Of a stretch of 64,000 bases of DNA, positions 8,496 through 17,507 are shown in pieces; positions within the stretch are counted from its first letter, which is position 1; each line of letters opens with the position of its first letter. The stretch is from the NCBI RefSeq assembly GCF_003853645.1, contig NZ_QTPO01000002.1, forward strand, positions 186,001-250,000, given 5' to 3'. Origin of the DNA: Burkholderia sp. Bp9143. GTDB lineage: Bacteria > Pseudomonadota > Gammaproteobacteria > Burkholderiales > Burkholderiaceae. Position numbers and translations under genes: made by a program. The notes under the pieces are model-generated. The model ran no database searches. It had not been told where the DNA came from and was given only the letters and a program-made list of their open reading frames with translations.

Positions 8496-9707
8496 TTATT
8501 CCCAGGACAGCGCGCCGCCCGTCTGATACTCGATCACACGCGTCTCGAAGAAGTTGCGCTCCTTCTTCAGGTCGATCATCTCGCTCATCCACGGGAACGG
8601 GTTTTCCTCGTTCGGGTACAGCGGGTCGAGGCCGATCTGCTGGCAACGGCGGTTGCTGATGAAGCGCAGATAGCTCTTGAACATCGACGCGTTCAGACCC
8701 AGCACGCCGCGCGGCATCGTGTCCTCGGCGTAGCGGTATTCGAGTTCGACAGCCTGCTTGAACAACTCGCGGATCTCGGCGCGGAATTCCGCGGTCCAGA
8801 GATGCGGGTTCTCGAGCTTGATCTGGTTGATCAGGTCGATGCCGAAATTGCAGTGCATCGACTCGTCACGCAGGATGTACTGATATTGCTCTGCAGCACC
8901 CGTCATCTTGTTCTGGCGGCCGAGCGCGAGAATCTGCGTGAAGCCGACATAGAAGAACAGGCCTTCCATGATGCAGGCGAACACGATCAGCGACTTCAGC
9001 AGCTTCTGATCCGCTTCGAGCGTGCCAGTCTTGAAGGCCGGGTCCGTCAGCGTGTGGATAAACGGGATCAGGAATTCGTCCTTCGCGCGGATCGACGTGA
9101 CCTCGTGGTACGCGTTGAAGATCTCGCCTTCGTCGAGACCGAGCGATTCGACAATGTATTGGTACGCGTGCGTGTGGATCGCTTCTTCGAACGCCTGGCG
9201 CAGCAGGAACTGCCGGCACTCGGGCGCCGTGATGTGGCGGTACGTGCCGAGCACGATGTTATTCGCGGCGAGCGAATCGGCCGTCACGAAGAAGCCGAGG
9301 TTGCGCTTGACGATGCGGCGCTCGTCCTCGGTCAGACCGTTCGGGTCCTTCCACAGTGCGATGTCGCGGGACATGTTGATTTCCTGCGGCATCCAGTGGT
9401 TCGCGCAACCCGCCAGATACTTTTCCCACGCCCACTTGTACTTGAACGGCACCAGCTGATTGACGTCAGTCTGGCCGTTGATGATGCGCTTGTCGGCGAC
9501 ATTGACCCGTGCTTCCGAACCGCCAGCGGGAACAGCCGATGCTTGCGGCGGCACCGCAAGATCGCCTTCGAAAATGTCGCGGACCTGATGGGCGGCAGGC
9601 GTTGCAGCCTGCATTCCGACAGCCATCCCTGCGGAGGTGCGCATCGCGTTTTGCTGCGCTCCGCTCGCGGGGGTCACGGCAGTCTTCTCGTCATCCCAGT
9701 TGAGCAT
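8496..9707 (-). CDS. nrdB: Ribonucleoside-diphosphate reductase, class I beta subunit
   Basis: The small subunit holds the di-iron centre and tyrosyl radical used by NrdA to reduce ribonucleotides. It is 403 residues long, with a ~55-residue N-terminal extension before the conserved core. The metal-ligand helices are visible ([11 protein letters not shown] and [18 protein letters not shown]). The C-terminal tail ending in GGALSWE is the peptide that docks on the alpha subunit. nrdA lies upstream on the same strand but 363 bases away, so nrdB may have its own promoter. The ATG at 9707 starts [11 protein letters not shown], and the same WDDE sequence begins many beta-proteobacterial NrdB proteins. 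Confidence 0.97.
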   Translation of the reverse strand: MLNWDDEKTAVTPASGAQQNAMRTSAGMAVGMQAATPAAHQVRDIFEGDLAVPPQASAVPAGGSEARVNVADKRIINGQTDVNQLVPFKYKWAWEKYLAGCANHWMPQEINMSRDIALWKDPNGLTEDERRIVKRNLGFFVTADSLAANNIVLGTYRHITAPECRQFLLRQAFEEAIHTHAYQYIVESLGLDEGEIFNAYHEVTSIRAKDEFLIPFIHTLTDPAFKTGTLEADQKLLKSLIVFACIMEGLFFYVGFTQILALGRQNKMTGAAEQYQYILRDESMHCNFGIDLINQIKLENPHLWTAEFRAEIRELFKQAVELEYRYAEDTMPRGVLGLNASMFKSYLRFISNRRCQQIGLDPLYPNEENPFPWMSEMIDLKKERNFFETRVIEYQTGGALSWE

Positions 9708-10070
9708 AAATTCTCACCATCAATTTAGAACGGTTTGTACCATCTTTTCCTGAGCGATAAAAGGGTTCGCTCACGAAAAATCCTTTTTTCGATTCGCGTT
9801 GCGACCTCGATACAACACTTTGAGCAACGCATCGTCGCTCATGCAGCGCGCGACGTGAGTCAAGCATGGTTCGCGAGGTGCGCTCGACGCATCGAACGCT
9901 GATCGAAACGCGACGTCGTCGGGGATGTTTCGATCGCTTGTCACTGCCTGCAACGCAAGTGCCGCGTTACAGATTCCTTATCATTTTTTTAGTAGAGAGC
10001 GGCGCACACTTCAACCTCGATCGGTTGTCGTGCGCGCCGCCCGAACCTTCTTCAGGTCATGCGCGCCGCG
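9708..10070 (-). other. 363-base gap between nrdA and nrdB, with one small open frame
   Basis: AT-rich leader of nrdB. GAGCGA (9752-9757) and TCGCTC (9767-9772) form a small hairpin 45 bases before the nrdB start. A 60-codon minus-strand frame (9771-9953) contains SDDALLKVLYRGRNANRKK near its end, but has no clear ribosome site and matches no family I recognise. No firm promoter could be assigned. Confidence 0.4.
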
Positions 10071-13064
10071 TTACTGGCAGGCTTCGCACTCGTCGAAGCC
10101 CGGATCGCCCGGACGCATCGTGCACACCGGACCGTCTGCTTCGACCGGCGCCAGCGCCGGTGCCGCATTGACCGCACCCGACGATGCATCGCCGCCTGCC
10201 GCACCGAAGCCGCCTGCCGCGCCTTGCGCGCCGCCGCTGCTCGAGCCACCGCTCGTCGGCACTGCGTTCAGCGCGCCGTGTGCGACCGTCGACTTCTCGA
10301 CGTGCGTCGCCGCCATCGTGCGGAGGTAGTAGGTCGTCTTCAGACCGCGCAGCCATGCGAGCTTGTAGACCTCGTCGAGCTTCTTGCCCGACGCGCCACC
10401 CATGTAGATGTTCAGCGACTGCGCCTGGTCGATCCACTTCTGGCGACGCGATGCCGCTTCGACCAGCCACGTCGGGTCGACTTCGAACGCGGTCGCGTAG
10501 ATCGCGCGCAGGTCGGCCGGGATGCGGTCGATGCGCGACAGCATGCCGTCGAAGTACTTCAGGTCGGCGACCATCACTTCGTCCCACAGGCCGCGTTCCT
10601 TCAGGTCGCGAACGAGGTACTCGTTGACCACCGTGAACTCGCCCGACAGGTTCGACTTCACGTACAGGTTCTGGAAGGTCGGCTCGATGCACGCCGACAC
10701 GCCGATGATGTTCGAGATCGTCGCCGTCGGCGCGATCGCGACGCAGTTCGAGTTGCGCATGCCGTGCGCGGCGATCCGCGAACGCAGCGTCGTCCAGTCG
10801 AGCGACTCGGACGTGTCGACCTCGACGTAGCCGCCGCGCGCTTCCGTCAGCAGCTTCAGCGTGTCTTGCGGGAGGATGCCGCGATCCCACAGCGAGCCGC
10901 GGTAGCTCGAGTAGCGGCCGCGTTCCTCGGCCAGCTCGGTCGACGCGTAGTACGCGTAGTAGCAGACCGCTTCCATCGAACGATCGGCGAACTCGACCGC
11001 CGCTTCCGACGCGTACGGCGTGCGCAGCAGGTGCAGGCAGTCCTGGAAGCCCATGATGCCCATGCCGACCGGACGGTGCTTCAGGTTCGAGTTACGCGCC
11101 TTCGGCACCGCGTAGTAGTTGATGTCGATCACGTTGTCGAGCATGCGCATCGCGACGCTGATCGTGCGCTTAAGCTTGTCGTGGTCGAGCGCGTAGCTGC
11201 CGTCGGCCTGCTTCACCAGGTGGGCGACGAGGTTCACCGAGCCCAGGTTGCACACCGCGATTTCGGTGTCGCTCGTGTTCAGCGTGATTTCCGTGCACAG
11301 GTTCGACGAGTGGACGACGCCGACGTGCTGCTGCGGCGAGCGCACGTTGCACGGATCCTTGAACGTGATCCACGGGTGGCCCGTTTCGAACAGCATGCCG
11401 AGCATCTTGCGCCAGAGTTGCTGCGCCGGGATCTTCTTGAACAGCTTGATCTCGCCGCGCGCGACCTTGTCTTCGTAAGCCGTGTAAGCCGCCTCGAACT
11501 CGGCGCCGAACTTGTCGTGCAGGTCCGGGCAGGTCGACGGCGAGAACAGCGTCCAGTCGGCGCCTTCCATCACGCGCTTCATGAACAGGTCGGGAATCCA
11601 GTTCGCCGTGTTCATGTCGTGCGTACGGCGGCGATCGTCGCCGGTGTTCTTGCGCAGCTCGAGGAATTCCTCGATGTCGAGGTGCCACGATTCCAGGTAC
11701 GCGCACACCGCGCCCTTGCGCTTGCCGCCCTGGTTGACCGCGACGGCCGTGTCGTTGACGACCTTAAGGAACGGGACCACGCCTTGCGACTTGCCGTTCG
11801 TGCCCTTGATATGCGAGCCGAGTGCGCGCACGCGGGTCCAGTCGTTGCCGAGACCGCCGGCGAACTTCGACAGCAGCGCGTTTTCCTTCAGCGCTTCATA
11901 GATGCCGTCGAGGTCGTCCGCGACCGTCGTCAGGTAGCACGACGACAGCTGCGAACGGTGCGTGCCCGAGTTGAACAGCGTCGGCGTCGAGCTCATGAAA
12001 TCGAAGCTCGACAGCACGTTGTAGAACTCGATCGCGCGCGTTTCGCGGTCGATCTCGTTCAGCGACAGGCCCATCGCGACGCGCATGAAGAATGCCTGCG
12101 GCATTTCGATGCGCGAGCCGTCGACGTGCAGGAAGTAACGGTCGTACAGCGTCTGCAGGCCGAGGTAGCCGAACTGCAGGTCGCGGTTCGCGTCCAGCGC
12201 TTCGCCGAGACGCTTCAAGTCGAACTGCAGCAGCTTGTCGTCGAGCAGGCCGGCGTCGACGCCGCGCTTCAGGAACTGCGGGAAGTATTCCGCGTAGCGT
12301 GCCGACATCTCGGCCTGGACCACTTCCTCGCCGAGGATCTCGCGACGGATCGTGTGCAGCAGGATGCGGGCCGTGACCTGGCTGTACGCCGGATCCTTTT
12401 CGATCATCGTGCGCGCAGCGAGGATCGCCGAGTCGTAGACCTGGCTCATCGGCACGCCGTCGTACAGGTTCTTCACCGTTTCGGCGACGATCGGGTCAGG
12501 GTTAACCGCAGCGCCGAGACCGTCGCATGCCGACACGATCAGCGCGCGCAGCGCGTTCAGGTCGAGCGGGCGCGTGACGCCGTTGTCGACGACGTTGATG
12601 CCGGTGCTCGACTCGCCGCCCGCTGCCGCCGCTTCCTCGCCCGCATGCTGGCGCTCGAGGTGACGCTTCTCGCGATACAGCACGTACGCGCGCGCGACGT
12701 TGTGTTCGCCACCGCGCATCAGCGCGAGTTCGACCTGATCCTGGATGTCTTCGATATGGAACGTACCGCCGTTCGGACGGCTGCGCACGAGCGCGCGCAC
12801 GACGTTGTGCGTCAGCTGCTCGACGAGTTCGCGCACGCGCGCCGATGCCGCGCCCTGCCCGCCGTTGACGGCCAGGAAAGCCTTGGTCACCGCAATCGCG
12901 ATCTTCGAAGGCTCGAACGACACCACGCTGCCGTTGCGGCGGATCACCTTGTAGTCGGCGAACGTGGCCTGCGGCGCGAGCGCCTGCGCGCCCTGTTCGG
13001 TCCCGCCGAGCGGACGGCTCGAGGCGCTCTCGTACTGGGACGTCGCGTTGTCGGTGGTTTGCAT
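10071..13064 (-). CDS. nrdA: Ribonucleoside-diphosphate reductase, class I alpha subunit
   Basis: The large subunit reduces NDPs to dNDPs for DNA synthesis. It is 997 residues long, with an N-terminal ATP-cone (YKVIRRNGSVVSFEPSKI, allosteric activity site). The catalytic barrel has the active-site cysteine in QLSSCYLT, the NLCTEI thiyl-radical motif, and the partner cysteine in VCNLGSVNL. The C-terminal redox-relay cysteines are in DECEACQ. The ATG at 13064 was chosen because AGGAGCT precedes it at good spacing; an open frame extends upstream to 13193 but runs into promoter DNA. An NrdR-type operator overlaps its promoter. The cone plus NrdB partner indicate the class Ia/b-like aerobic enzyme. 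Confidence 0.97.
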   Translation of the reverse strand: MQTTDNATSQYESASSRPLGGTEQGAQALAPQATFADYKVIRRNGSVVSFEPSKIAIAVTKAFLAVNGGQGAASARVRELVEQLTHNVVRALVRSRPNGGTFHIEDIQDQVELALMRGGEHNVARAYVLYREKRHLERQHAGEEAAAAGGESSTGINVVDNGVTRPLDLNALRALIVSACDGLGAAVNPDPIVAETVKNLYDGVPMSQVYDSAILAARTMIEKDPAYSQVTARILLHTIRREILGEEVVQAEMSARYAEYFPQFLKRGVDAGLLDDKLLQFDLKRLGEALDANRDLQFGYLGLQTLYDRYFLHVDGSRIEMPQAFFMRVAMGLSLNEIDRETRAIEFYNVLSSFDFMSSTPTLFNSGTHRSQLSSCYLTTVADDLDGIYEALKENALLSKFAGGLGNDWTRVRALGSHIKGTNGKSQGVVPFLKVVNDTAVAVNQGGKRKGAVCAYLESWHLDIEEFLELRKNTGDDRRRTHDMNTANWIPDLFMKRVMEGADWTLFSPSTCPDLHDKFGAEFEAAYTAYEDKVARGEIKLFKKIPAQQLWRKMLGMLFETGHPWITFKDPCNVRSPQQHVGVVHSSNLCTEITLNTSDTEIAVCNLGSVNLVAHLVKQADGSYALDHDKLKRTISVAMRMLDNVIDINYYAVPKARNSNLKHRPVGMGIMGFQDCLHLLRTPYASEAAVEFADRSMEAVCYYAYYASTELAEERGRYSSYRGSLWDRGILPQDTLKLLTEARGGYVEVDTSESLDWTTLRSRIAAHGMRNSNCVAIAPTATISNIIGVSACIEPTFQNLYVKSNLSGEFTVVNEYLVRDLKERGLWDEVMVADLKYFDGMLSRIDRIPADLRAIYATAFEVDPTWLVEAASRRQKWIDQAQSLNIYMGGASGKKLDEVYKLAWLRGLKTTYYLRTMAATHVEKSTVAHGALNAVPTSGGSSSGGAQGAAGGFGAAGGDASSGAVNAAPALAPVEADGPVCTMRPGDPGFDECEACQ

Positions 13065-13352
13065 GTGCAAAGCTCCTGGTGTTGGATGGTGCGGAGAGAA
13101 CCGCGGATTAAAACGAACGCTGCGCAATGGGGTGCGCGAGCGGTAAGAGGCGAGCGATGCGTCGGGGAAGCCGGTTCGGTCGATGCGCGACAACCGATCC
13201 GGTCGTGTGCTTCGTCATGTGTACCCTGCCCCGTCGAAGTTCGCTGCGCTTGATCGCGACGCCCGGACCGCCCGGCCTGGCGCGCCGCCCTGAGAACCCT
13301 GTCCGCCGGCGTTGCCCGCCGGCCGGTGCCGCTCGGGTTTCCCCTGCGACAC

Positions 13353-13399
13353 ACACTATATCTAGTACAGAACCACTCAACTGGCACCAAGTATAGTGG
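13353..13399 (-). promoter_or_regulatory. Tandem NrdR boxes upstream of nrdA
   Basis: ACACTATATCTAGTAC (13353-13368) is a near-consensus 16-bp NrdR box, and GCACCAAGTATAGTGG (13384-13399) is a weaker second copy. They start 31 bp apart, about three helical turns, as required for cooperative NrdR binding. The second box overlaps the promoter -10, fitting dATP-dependent repression of nrdA. No nrdR gene is in the window. Confidence 0.72.
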
Positions 13400-13417
13400 A
13401 CATTCGGACGAGGTCAA
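13390..13417 (-). promoter_or_regulatory. Sigma70 promoter of nrdA
   Basis: On the minus strand TTGACC (13417-13412) and TATACT (13395-13390) are separated by 16 bases, about 330 bases before the nrdA start. The -10 lies inside the second NrdR box. The rest of the ampD-nrdA gap shows no further feature. Confidence 0.6.
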
Positions 13418-13516
13418 AACGGATAATTTGCGATGGAGGTATTGACATCGCTCGCGCGCAGACACGACAAGGCATTGGTCGGAGAAAAAACTTTCCCCGG
13501 TCAAAAAACCCTGCGT

Positions 13517-14107
13517 TCAGTGCTGACGGAAAGGAAAGTATTCGTCGGAAAAGCCGGCATCGCCCGCGAAGCGTTGCCAATCGAAGTGCGGCCCGGGGTC
13601 GGTTTTGCGGCCCGGCGCGACGTCCGAGTGCCCGGCAACGGCATCGATCGGGTAGCGCGCGGCGAGCGCGCGTGCGAGCACGCCGAGCGTCGCGTACTGC
13701 GCCGCGTCGAACGGCACGTCGTCCGTGCCTTCGAGCTCGATGCCGATCGAGAAGTCGTTGCAGCGCGGACGGCCGAAGAACTCGGACGCGCCCGCATGCC
13801 ATGCGCGCTCGTCGCACGACACGAACTGCACGAGCTCGCCGTCGCGACGGATCAGGAAGTGCGCGGACACGCGCACGTCGCGCAGGTGGCTCTGGTAATA
13901 GGGATGCGCATCGCAATCGAGGCGATTCAGGAACAGCGCTTCGATTGCGTCGCCGCCGAACTCGCCAGGCGGCAGGCTGATGTTGTGGACGACGACGAGC
14001 GTCGGCACCGCGCCCGCGGGCCGCGCCTCGAAATTCGGCGACGGCGCGTGGCGCGCTTCGCGCACCCAGCCGTGTGCGTCGACCGACAGCAGCGCTGCGT
14101 CGCTCAT
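13517..14107 (-). CDS. ampD: 1,6-anhydro-N-acetylmuramyl-L-alanine amidase
   Basis: Cytosolic zinc amidase that removes the stem peptide from anhydro-muropeptides during cell-wall recycling; its loss usually induces AmpC-type beta-lactamases. The 196-residue protein shows the amidase_2 fold with predicted zinc ligands His41 (VVVHNIS), His160 and Asp170 in GHSDVAPGRKTDPGPHFDW, and the catalytic Lys168. The ATG at 14107 overlaps the stop of the upstream small gene by four bases (ATGA). An open frame extends far upstream, but only as a shadow of that gene. Confidence 0.94.
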   Translation of the reverse strand: MSDAALLSVDAHGWVREARHAPSPNFEARPAGAVPTLVVVHNISLPPGEFGGDAIEALFLNRLDCDAHPYYQSHLRDVRVSAHFLIRRDGELVQFVSCDERAWHAGASEFFGRPRCNDFSIGIELEGTDDVPFDAAQYATLGVLARALAARYPIDAVAGHSDVAPGRKTDPGPHFDWQRFAGDAGFSDEYFPFRQH

Positions 14108-14418
14108 CGGGCGTCGTGGCCGCTCGCGCGTGCGCCGTGGCGCTGCGCGTGCTCGGTGCTGCAGAAGTATTCGCCGCCTACGGCGACGGCATCGCCCTTC
14201 GGCGCATGCACGCCGCATTCGGCGCAGCGCACCATCGGTTCGGGCAGCGAGCGAGCGTCGTCGTTCGGGCGTGCCGTCCCGGTGCCGCGACCGGACGCGC
14301 CGTCGTAGCCGCCACCGCGGCCGGTGCGCGCCTGCGCATGCTCCTGGGCCTGGCGCAGCTTGCGCGTGAGCCACGAACCCGCGAAGAAGAGAAGAATCAG
14401 GAGAAGAATCTGTCGCAT
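14104..14418 (-). CDS. PP0621-family small membrane protein with C-terminal cysteines
   Basis: A 104-residue protein. The first ~18 residues (MRQILLLILLFFAGSWLT) form one hydrophobic anchor. A Gly/Arg/Asp-rich spacer follows, then MVRCAECGVHAPKG and GGEYFCSTEHA, a CxxC plus C/H pattern suggesting a small metal site. The function is unknown. It overlaps ampD by four bases (ATGA), so the two are translationally coupled, and it begins 13 bases after the stop of the CcsA-like gene. The conserved link with ampD hints at an envelope role, which is inference only. Confidence 0.8.
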   Translation of the reverse strand: MRQILLLILLFFAGSWLTRKLRQAQEHAQARTGRGGGYDGASGRGTGTARPNDDARSLPEPMVRCAECGVHAPKGDAVAVGGEYFCSTEHAQRHGARASGHDAR

Positions 14419-14431
14419 CGGAAACCTGCGT

Positions 14432-15325
14432 TCAAACCACGGAGCGGTGCAGCAGCACCTCGAAAACGAACCGGCTGCCGACATACGCGAGCAGCAGCGC
14501 GGCAAACGACACGAGCACCCAGCGCGCGGCGCCGCGCCCGCGCCAGCCCGACGTCTTGTGGGCGACCAGCAGGCCACCGAACATCAGCCACGACAGTACC
14601 GCGAACACGGTCTTGTGATCGAGCCGCAGCGCGCGTGCATCGACTTGCTCGCTGAACAGGATCCCCGACGCGAGCGTCAGCGTCAGCAACACGAAACCCG
14701 CGCCGATCAGGCGGAACAGCAGCTTCTCGAGCGTGAGCAGCGGCGGCAGCGTTTCGAGCCAGCTCGCGATCCAGCCGGTCGAGCCGTCGCGCCCGCCGCT
14801 CCTCAGCGACTGCAGGCGCCGCTCGACCATCAGCATCAGGACCGCGTGCAGCGCGGCGATCGCGAAGAGGCCGTACGCGATGTTCGCGATCAGGAAGTGC
14901 ATCTTGAACAGCGGCGCCGCGGCATAAGGCAGCACCCGCACGCCGCCGAACACGAGCGGCAGCAGCGACGCGCCGCACGCGAGCGGCAGCACCAGCAGGC
15001 GCAGGCTGTCGAGCGGGAAGAAGAAGCTCTCGATCCAGTAGATGCCGGCGCCGAGCCAGAACATCGCGGACAGCGCGAACGCGAAACCGAAGATCATCGC
15101 GTCGTGCGGGAAAATCGTCATGTGCAGCAACACGCCGTGAGCGACGAGCGCCGCGAACAGCAGCGCGCGGCCGGCCCCGCTCATCCCCGACGCGGCGGAC
15201 GCCGGAACCGGCACGGCCGGCACGCTCGCGACGAGCGGCGTCGCGCCCTGGCGGTGCGTGCGCCAGCCTGCGACGGCGAGGCCGCCGTACAGGAATGCAG
15301 TGAGGGCATACAGTACAATATCCAT
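14432..15325 (-). CDS. CcsA/HemX-like inner-membrane protein (YpjD type)
   Basis: A 297-residue polytopic protein with about eight hydrophobic segments. Histidines lie near membrane edges (VLLHMTIFPHDAM, HKTVFAVLSWLM, VAHKTSGW), typical of the cytochrome c assembly CcsA/CcmC-like family. YpjD-type members are widespread, usually lie next to ffh, and have no settled function; haem handling is inferred from the family. The ATG at 15325 begins MDIVLYALTAFLYGG. It is transcribed divergently from ffh across an 89-base gap. Confidence 0.85.
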   Translation of the reverse strand: MDIVLYALTAFLYGGLAVAGWRTHRQGATPLVASVPAVPVPASAASGMSGAGRALLFAALVAHGVLLHMTIFPHDAMIFGFAFALSAMFWLGAGIYWIESFFFPLDSLRLLVLPLACGASLLPLVFGGVRVLPYAAAPLFKMHFLIANIAYGLFAIAALHAVLMLMVERRLQSLRSGGRDGSTGWIASWLETLPPLLTLEKLLFRLIGAGFVLLTLTLASGILFSEQVDARALRLDHKTVFAVLSWLMFGGLLVAHKTSGWRGRGAARWVLVSFAALLLAYVGSRFVFEVLLHRSVV

Positions 15326-15414
15326 GTTCGAAGTTTACACTAGGCCCCCTTCCCGCGACGGCTCCCTTTGTTCGGTTCCGTTGCGCCTTCGGGCCCCACT
15401 GTCCATCGCTCCCC

Positions 15415-16782
15415 ATGCTCGACAATCTCACTCAACGGATGGCGCGCGTCGTCAAGACGCTGCGCGGCGAGGCCCGGCTTACCGAGGCGAACACCCAGGA
15501 GATGCTCCGCGAGGTGCGTCTCGCGCTGCTGGAAGCCGACGTCGCGCTGCCCGTCGTCCGCGAATTCATCGCCAAGGTCAAGGAAAAGGCGCTCGGCGAG
15601 GAAGTGATCAGCAGCCTGTCGCCGGGTCAGGCGCTCGTCGGCGTGGTCCAGAAGGAACTGACCGCCGTGATCGGCGGCGACTACGAAGGCAAGGCCGCCG
15701 AGCTGAATCTCGCGGTCACGCCGCCCGCCGTGATCCTGATGGCCGGCCTGCAGGGCGCCGGCAAGACCACGACCGCCGGCAAGCTCGCGAAGCTGCTGCG
15801 CGAGAAGTACAAGAAGAAGGTGCTGACGGTGTCGTGCGACGTGTATCGCCCGGCCGCCATCATGCAGCTGAAAACGGTGAGCGAACAGGTCGGTGCCGAT
15901 TTCTTCCCGTCGACACCCGACCAGAAGCCCGTCGACATCGCGCTCGCGGCCGTCGACTGGGCGAAGCGCCACTACCATGACGTGCTGATCGTCGACACGG
16001 CCGGCCGCCTCGGTATCGACGAGGCGATGATGCAGGAAATCGCCGCGCTGCACGGCACGCTGAAGCCGGCCGAAACGCTGTTCGTCGTCGACGCGATGCT
16101 CGGCCAGGACGCGGTCAACACCGCGAAGGCGTTCAACGACACACTGCCGCTCACCGGCGTCGTGCTGACCAAGCTCGACGGCGATTCGCGCGGCGGTGCC
16201 GCGCTGTCGGTGCGCCACATCACGGGCAAGCCGATCAAGTTCGTCGGCGTCGCCGAAAAGCTCGACGGCCTCGAGGTGTTCCACCCGGACCGGATGGCGA
16301 ACCGGATCCTCGGCATGGGCGACATCCTCGCGCTCGTCGAGGAAGCCCAGCGCGGCGTCGACGTGCAGGCCGCGCAGAAGCTCGCCGACAAGGTCAAGAA
16401 AGGCGGCGACTTCGACCTGAACGACTTCCGCGCGCAGATCTCGCAGATGAAGAACATGGGCGGCCTGTCGTCGCTGATGGACAAGCTGCCTGCGCAGTTC
16501 CAGCAGGCCGCGGCCGGCGCCGACATGGGCCAGGCCGAGAAGTCGATCCGCCGGATGGAAGGGATCATCAGTTCGATGACGCCCGCCGAGCGAGCGAAAC
16601 CCGAAATCATCAAGGCGACGCGCAAGCGCCGCATTGCAGCCGGCGCGGGCGTGCCGGTGCAGGAAGTCAACCGGATGCTGAACCAGTACGACCAAATGCG
16701 TACGATGATGAAGAAGCTGAAGGGCGGCAACATGCAGAAGATGATGCGCGGCCTGAAGGGCATGATGCCCGGCATGCGCTGA
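15415..16782 (+). CDS. ffh: Signal recognition particle protein Ffh
   Basis: GTPase that with 4.5S RNA binds signal and membrane-anchor sequences on ribosomes and delivers them to FtsY. The 455-residue protein has an N domain (1-~95), then a G domain with GLQGAGKTTT (from 111), DVYRPAAIMQL, DTAGRLG and TKLDGDSRGG. The C-terminal M domain is methionine-rich (MMKKLKGGNMQKMMRG) and binds RNA and signal peptides. TACACT at 15336-15341 may be its -10. It diverges from the CcsA-like gene, a common arrangement. Confidence 0.98.
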   Translation: MLDNLTQRMARVVKTLRGEARLTEANTQEMLREVRLALLEADVALPVVREFIAKVKEKALGEEVISSLSPGQALVGVVQKELTAVIGGDYEGKAAELNLAVTPPAVILMAGLQGAGKTTTAGKLAKLLREKYKKKVLTVSCDVYRPAAIMQLKTVSEQVGADFFPSTPDQKPVDIALAAVDWAKRHYHDVLIVDTAGRLGIDEAMMQEIAALHGTLKPAETLFVVDAMLGQDAVNTAKAFNDTLPLTGVVLTKLDGDSRGGAALSVRHITGKPIKFVGVAEKLDGLEVFHPDRMANRILGMGDILALVEEAQRGVDVQAAQKLADKVKKGGDFDLNDFRAQISQMKNMGGLSSLMDKLPAQFQQAAAGADMGQAEKSIRRMEGIISSMTPAERAKPEIIKATRKRRIAAGAGVPVQEVNRMLNQYDQMRTMMKKLKGGNMQKMMRGLKGMMPGMR

Positions 16783-16792
16783 TTCCGCCCGT

Positions 16793-16832
16793 CGGCCGGC
16801 GCGCGGGTTTTTGCCGTAGCGCGCGCCGGCCG
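16793..16832 (+). terminator. Long GC-rich hairpin after ffh
   Basis: CGGCCGGCGCGC (16793-16804) pairs perfectly with GCGCGCCGGCCG (16821-16832) around a 16-base loop that itself contains a T-run. No T-run follows the stem, so it may be a processing or weak termination site. Confidence 0.45.
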
Positions 16833-16876
16833 TTCTGCTTCATTCTTATTTGTATACCGACTGCCCGCCAGAACAC

Positions 16877-17428
16877 ATGAACCGCGAAGAAGCCCTCCAC
16901 ATTTTCGACCACTCCGAAGAGATCGTCTCGGCAGACGCCGTCAACGCCTCGATCGCCCGGATGGCCGACGCGATCCGCGCCGAGATCGGCGATGCGTTCC
17001 CGCTCGTTCTCTCGGTGATGGGCGGCGCCGCGGTGTTTACCGGGATGCTGCTGCCGCATCTCGATTTCCCGCTGGAATTCGACTACATCCACCTGACCCG
17101 CTACCGCAACACGACGCAGGGCAGCCCCGAGATGCATTGGCGCGTCGCCCCGCGAGAATCGGTGAAGGACCGGATCGTGCTCGTGCTCGACGACATCCTC
17201 GACGAAGGCGAGACGATGGCCGCGATCCGCGACCGCATCCTCGACATGGGTGCGAAGCGCTTCATGTCCGCCGTGCTGTGCGAGAAGACGCTGACGAAGG
17301 CGAAACCGCTGCACCCCGACTTCTGCGGATTCTCGGTGCCGGACCGCTACGTGTTCGGCTGCGGGATGGACGCAAAGGGCTACTGGCGCAACCTCCCGAC
17401 GATCCGTGCGCTGACCGCGAACGTCTGA
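16877..17428 (+). CDS. Hypoxanthine/guanine phosphoribosyltransferase-like protein
   Basis: A 183-residue type I phosphoribosyltransferase, expected to convert hypoxanthine or guanine plus PRPP to IMP or GMP. The PRPP loop is VLVLDDILDEGETM (two acidic residues then DEGET), preceded by SVMGGAAVFTG, and GCGMDAKGYWRNLP is the C-terminal base-recognition stretch of this subgroup. The ATG at 16877 starts MNREEALHIF; a TTG at 16850 is in frame but neither has a convincing ribosome site. Many beta-proteobacteria annotate this gene as hpt; base preference is not evident from sequence. Confidence 0.87.
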   Translation: MNREEALHIFDHSEEIVSADAVNASIARMADAIRAEIGDAFPLVLSVMGGAAVFTGMLLPHLDFPLEFDYIHLTRYRNTTQGSPEMHWRVAPRESVKDRIVLVLDDILDEGETMAAIRDRILDMGAKRFMSAVLCEKTLTKAKPLHPDFCGFSVPDRYVFGCGMDAKGYWRNLPTIRALTANV

Positions 17429-17450
17429 CCGCCCTGCCCGCCATAAAGAA

Positions 17451-17487
17451 AAGCGGCGCTCCGGTTTCCCGGAGCGCCGCTTTTTTT
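17451..17487. terminator. Bidirectional terminator between the hpt-like gene and marC
   Basis: AAGCGGCGCTCCGG (17451-17464) pairs perfectly over 14 bp with CCGGAGCGCCGCTT (17469-17482). T-run on the plus side to 17487 and A-rich bases on the other side, so it serves both convergent genes. Confidence 0.93.
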
Positions 17488-17507
17488 CCTCGGCCGCGCC
17501 GCCCGTG

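Noticed and set aside
8338-8526. 62-codon plus-strand frame running into the nrdB 3' end
   Set aside because: It overlaps nrdB on the other strand, has no ribosome site and no recognisable sequence.
13065-13193. Upstream extension of NrdA by 43 residues
   Set aside because: The residues are Arg/Ser/Pro-rich without homology, and AGGAGCT sits correctly before the ATG at 13064.
10059-13253. 1064-codon plus-strand frame opposite nrdA
   Set aside because: Mirror of nrdA in high-GC DNA; no recognisable domain and no ribosome site.
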